Source of the DNA: Serilophus lunatus | Lineage: Eukaryota; Chordata; Aves; Passeriformes; Eurylaimidae | DNA length: 64,000 nt | Direction of reading: 5' to 3' | Assembly (NCBI GenBank): GCA_013399895.1 | Contig: VXBA01000164.1 | Span: 930,250-994,249, forward strand | Shown: piece after piece, positions 62,901 through 64,000 of the stretch | Numbering within the stretch: the first letter of the stretch is position 1 | Layout: every line of letters begins with the position of its first letter | Position numbers and translations under genes: made by a program | Notes under the pieces: model-generated | Databases searched by the model: none | The model's input: the letters and a program-made list of their open reading frames with translations, nothing else | What the model was told of the DNA's origin: nothing

Positions 62901-64000
62901 TCGTTTGCCAATTAATGCCTCATTTTTAACATTCCATAAATATTTAAACACGTTTCATAAACTTTTCTTCACAAGGAAACACTTGCAAATATTGTTGAAG
63001 AGATTCTTAGGCGTCTCCTAACGCAATGCACTTTAAAATTTCAGTTCTATGTGCTCTTCTTTTGAATAAATATACAAGCAAAGAAATATGTAATTTCGTA
63101 TCAGAAATGGCATGTCTGTATGTCTATATCAAATCTATATCAAGAAGATATTTGAAATATCTTTATATGAGGACTCTAATTTATTATACAAATGAGAAAC
63201 TGGGAAATTTTATTGAACTTGAACTTGAAAAAGACCAATGAAATGCAAAACCAGATAAATGCAGATACCTTTTTTTCCCATGTTCCTTCAAACTGATCAC
63301 TCAGAGCTATTTATAACCAGTCCCTCTACTTAGAAGTATTTCTATTAGAGAAAAGTTAATTAAGAAAAAATAAGAAACAAGGTGAGAAACTGGAATTATC
63401 TCGGTAATGCTGAGGCTTGACTCAGCCTGCATCTTAACACACACAGAACTATACTCTTCATCCACAGAGACTTGCTCAAACTGCAAGCTTAAACCTTCTC
63501 TTCCCCAGTCTCCTTAGAGCAGAAACCTGTTCCTACACTCACGTGCACCGTGAGTGGAAATGAAAGTACCACTGCTCTCTCTGTCTCTGCGAGGCTCTAT
63601 TTTTCTCTGTATGAAAACAATTACCTCTTTCTCCTTGTATTTTCAATCCTGTTTTTATGGAACAGCTGACTCTATTTAAAGCTTCGCACAGACATTTTAT
63701 CTGTTTATTTATTCATTCATTTGTTCTCCCTAGAGCTTCACTTACTAGTCCAAAATTTGTTTGGTTAAGTGGCCACAAGCTCCCTTATCTCAGAGCTTAA
63801 CCTTAGATTTCGAAACCCAGATCCTGCCCCACCCCCCTTTGCTGTCATTAGTCATTTATGCCTGGAACTAGGATGTGCCTGTTGATGCAAGAGAGAGGCA
63901 GCCTGTGTCTAAAACATCAGGAGTCTGGATAGAAGGAAACACAGGTAGGGGGACAGGATGAGATTGAGGGGAAGGAGAATTATTTTGAGGAATATGGGAG
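59994..64000. other. gene-free AT-rich DNA to window end
   Basis: No gene is supported. GC is somewhat higher at about 60,580-60,920 and 61,950-62,230, where a 106-codon plus-strand frame (61,931-62,251) has no recognisable features. No repeat family was identified before the end of the window. Confidence 0.55.

Overview
This is a stretch of bird nuclear DNA, most likely passerine or another neoavian, and it is almost entirely non-coding. The evidence is several CR1 LINE fragments with the avian 3-prime octamer tail (at about 2.3, 10.1, 23.2, 35.2 and 41.8 kb), a much older CR1 remnant near 38 kb, an ancient MIR-like SINE near 47.8 kb, a probable solo retroviral LTR ending at 56,176, and a single GC-rich CpG island in otherwise AT-rich sequence. 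No prokaryotic operon, CRISPR array, tRNA, rRNA or complete protein-coding gene was seen. Most open frames are short and look like chance frames or LINE fragments.

Layout. Positions 1-13,400 are AT-rich intronic or intergenic DNA with two CR1 fragments. Positions 13,401-14,430 hold a CpG island, the only clear promoter-like region. It is interrupted by an assembly gap of 196 N (13,980-14,175) and one isolated N at 13,879. Next to the gap, the minus strand encodes a hydrophobic run followed by a basic cluster, like the membrane anchor of a single-pass protein. A gene transcribed leftward is therefore plausible, with positions 1-13.4 kb as its first intron. A good splice-donor sequence on the plus strand at 14,656 suggests a divergent rightward transcript. 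Positions 14.4-37.9 kb are AT-rich with a long TAGA microsatellite (16,655-16,774), a purine/G-rich tract, a possible degraded LTR near 21.7 kb, two CR1 fragments and a 36-bp tandem duplication. Positions 37.9-42.3 kb hold an ancient CR1 remnant and a younger CR1 flanked by a perfect 13-bp repeat. Positions 42.3-64 kb hold the MIR-like element, G/T-rich tracts, the LTR and a coding-like but broken stretch on the minus strand at 59-60 kb.

Interpretation. The window looks like one promoter island next to a gene-poor, repeat-poor region that could be long introns or an intergenic desert. I found no convincing new biological system. The most useful leads are the promoter and first exon partly hidden by the gap, the cluster of ACGT motifs upstream of it, the CR1 with its target-site duplication, the LTR promoter and poly(A) signals, and a few coding-like stretches that need homology searches.
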